A DNA stretch of 64,000 nucleotides, taken from positions 5,084,001-5,148,000 of the forward strand of contig NZ_CP109130.1 of NCBI RefSeq assembly GCF_035917975.1. The letters are read 5' to 3'. Position numbers and translations under genes: made by a program. Positions 63,065 through 64,000 of the stretch are shown here, piece after piece (the stretch's first letter is position 1; each line of letters begins with the position of its first letter). This stretch comes from Streptosporangium sp. NBC_01756 (GTDB taxonomy: Bacteria > Actinomycetota > Actinomycetes > Streptosporangiales > Streptosporangiaceae). The notes under the pieces were generated by a model that was not told where the DNA came from, ran no database searches, and worked only from the letters and a program-made list of their open reading frames with translations.

Positions 63065-63703
63065 GCATCGGGGTCGGCGGTCACAGGGGCGCTCGACATC
63101 CTGCGCAATGAGGGCCTTGTCGAATCCCGGCAGGGATCGGGCACGTTCGTCCGCGAGCGTCCGCCCGCACGGCGCATCTCGATGGACCGCTACCGTGTCG
63201 ACGCCGGTCCTCAGGACACTCCGCGGACCTCGTTCACCCACGACGCCGACATCACCTGGTTGCAGTATCGGTTGGACAAGGCCTATCGATGGATTGAGGC
63301 CGATACGCGCCTGGCCGACCTCTTCGGAGTCAAGGCCGGCGCCCGAGTGCTGGAGCGCCGTTTCGTTTTCTACGCCGCCGGTGAGCCCTCCCAGATGTCC
63401 CGCTCATGCCTGCTCGCCGCCGACGTCGAAGGTACGGCGGTCGCCGACCCGCACAACGAACCCTGGCCAGGCGGCAACACCGGCCAGTTGAGGACACTGG
63501 GCATCGAGGTGGACGGCATCACCGAGGAGACCGCGGTGCGCATGCCTACCCCGGACGAAGCCGGAATGCTCCGGATCGGCGCGGGCGTGCCGGTGTTCTC
63601 CGTCACCCGGCAGACGCATTCACGAGGCCGGGTGGTCGAGGTGGCGGACCCGATCGTCATCCCGGGTGATCGCGCGGTCCGGGTGGACCGCATCACGCTG
63701 TGA
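63065..63703 (+). pseudogene. GntR/UTRA-family regulator, 5'-truncated
   Basis: The readable part starts at ASGSAVTGALDILRNEGLVE, the end of a GntR winged helix, continues with SRQGSGTFVRERPP and a complete UTRA ligand domain (about 63225-63700, HDADITWLQYRLDKAY, VLERRFVFYAAGEPSQMS, ending VRVDRITL). The open frame extends back to 62954, but those 37 codons are Arg/Pro/Gly-rich, include a perfect hairpin and lack the first two helices of the HTH. So the gene has probably lost its N-terminus and cannot bind DNA normally. Confidence 0.65.
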
Positions 63704-63840
63704 ACACCGTCCCGGTCAGGTGCCTGCCGGGTCCATCCGGCGGACGGACTCTCTGCGGTGTCCGCACGGCGGCGGCACGTGTAGAGCGTCCTTGTCGCTG
63801 ACGGCAGGGTACGGGGCCGTCGGACTCCGGCCGACGGGGG

Positions 63841-64000
63841 TCAGTGCTGGGCGCCCCAGTTCCAGAGCGACTGGAGGACGGGGCCGAGGCGCTGCCCGTG
63901 TGAGGTGAGCGTGTAGTGCACCCGGGGCGGCCAGCCAGGTTGGCGGCGGCGGTCGAGCACGCCGGCCTGGGTGAGGTGCGCCAGCCGGTCGGACAGGACT
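63841..64000 (-). CDS. HxlR-family regulator, 3' end only
   Basis: The minus-strand frame ending at 63841 reads VLSDRLAHLTQAGVLDRR, then VHYTLTSHGQRLGPVLQSL and WNWGAQH before the stop. This is the recognition helix, wing and C-terminal helix of an HxlR-type winged helix; the start lies beyond the window. The spacer 63704-63840 shows nothing else. Confidence 0.75.
   Translation of the reverse strand, partial: VLSDRLAHLTQAGVLDRRRQPGWPPRVHYTLTSHGQRLGPVLQSLWNWGAQH

Overview
The window is high-GC actinomycete chromosome. The gene order mshA / YbjN / gpmA / phoU–senX3–regX3 and lipoprotein / carD / ispF / cysS / rlmB, frequent GTG starts and CBM2-bearing cellulases point to a filamentous actinobacterium. 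Streptosporangiaceae is my best guess; this is an inference, because no rRNA is present.

Region 1 (1-9.7 kb) is a cellulose-utilisation locus. A secreted GH5 endoglucanase and a secreted GH9 cellulase are divergent. A LacI-family regulator (CebR type) overlaps a membrane Ser/Thr kinase. Three perfect 14-bp CebR-type operators (TGGGAGCGCTCCCA) lie at the left window edge, before the GH9 gene and before the regulator itself.

Region 2 (9.9-33.5 kb) is mostly conserved core. It holds an XRE regulator with an HBHA-like protein, a BlaI/M56 pair, a macrodomain protein, mycothiol MshA, YbjN, phosphoglycerate mutase, PhoU with SenX3-RegX3, CarD, IspF (no ispD beside it), CysS and RlmB. Several of these genes have a TAnnnT -10 element exactly 6-7 nt before the start codon, so they are probably leaderless. 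Short tandem repeats are common between genes and sometimes inside them.

Region 3 (33.6-46 kb) is accessory DNA. An intact tRNA-Thr(TGT) starts it, and an exact 38-bp copy of the 3' part of that tRNA recurs 9 kb downstream, as expected for the two ends of an integrated element. No integrase remains. The interval holds DUF2283, YxiG-like, DUF4440, Imm10-like and rhomboid genes, an IS3 remnant, a VapBC-like pair, an MFS exporter and a NarL-type two-component pair. Just outside lie a WXG100-like polymorphic toxin candidate with an HEVNH metallopeptidase-like end, preceded by debris of a related gene, and a 3' fragment of a tRNA-Gly, a second integration scar.

Region 4 (46-64 kb) carries a secreted HNH nuclease, secreted proteins, a coupled TetR/amidohydrolase/acyl-CoA-ligase operon, a divergent TetR/FAD-monooxygenase pair sharing an inverted-repeat operator, a DUF4097 lipoprotein, a large AfsR/SARP-type regulator next to a second FAD monooxygenase, a SigE-family ECF sigma factor with a membrane partner, a GntR gene that seems to have lost its N-terminus, and the 3' end of an HxlR-type regulator.
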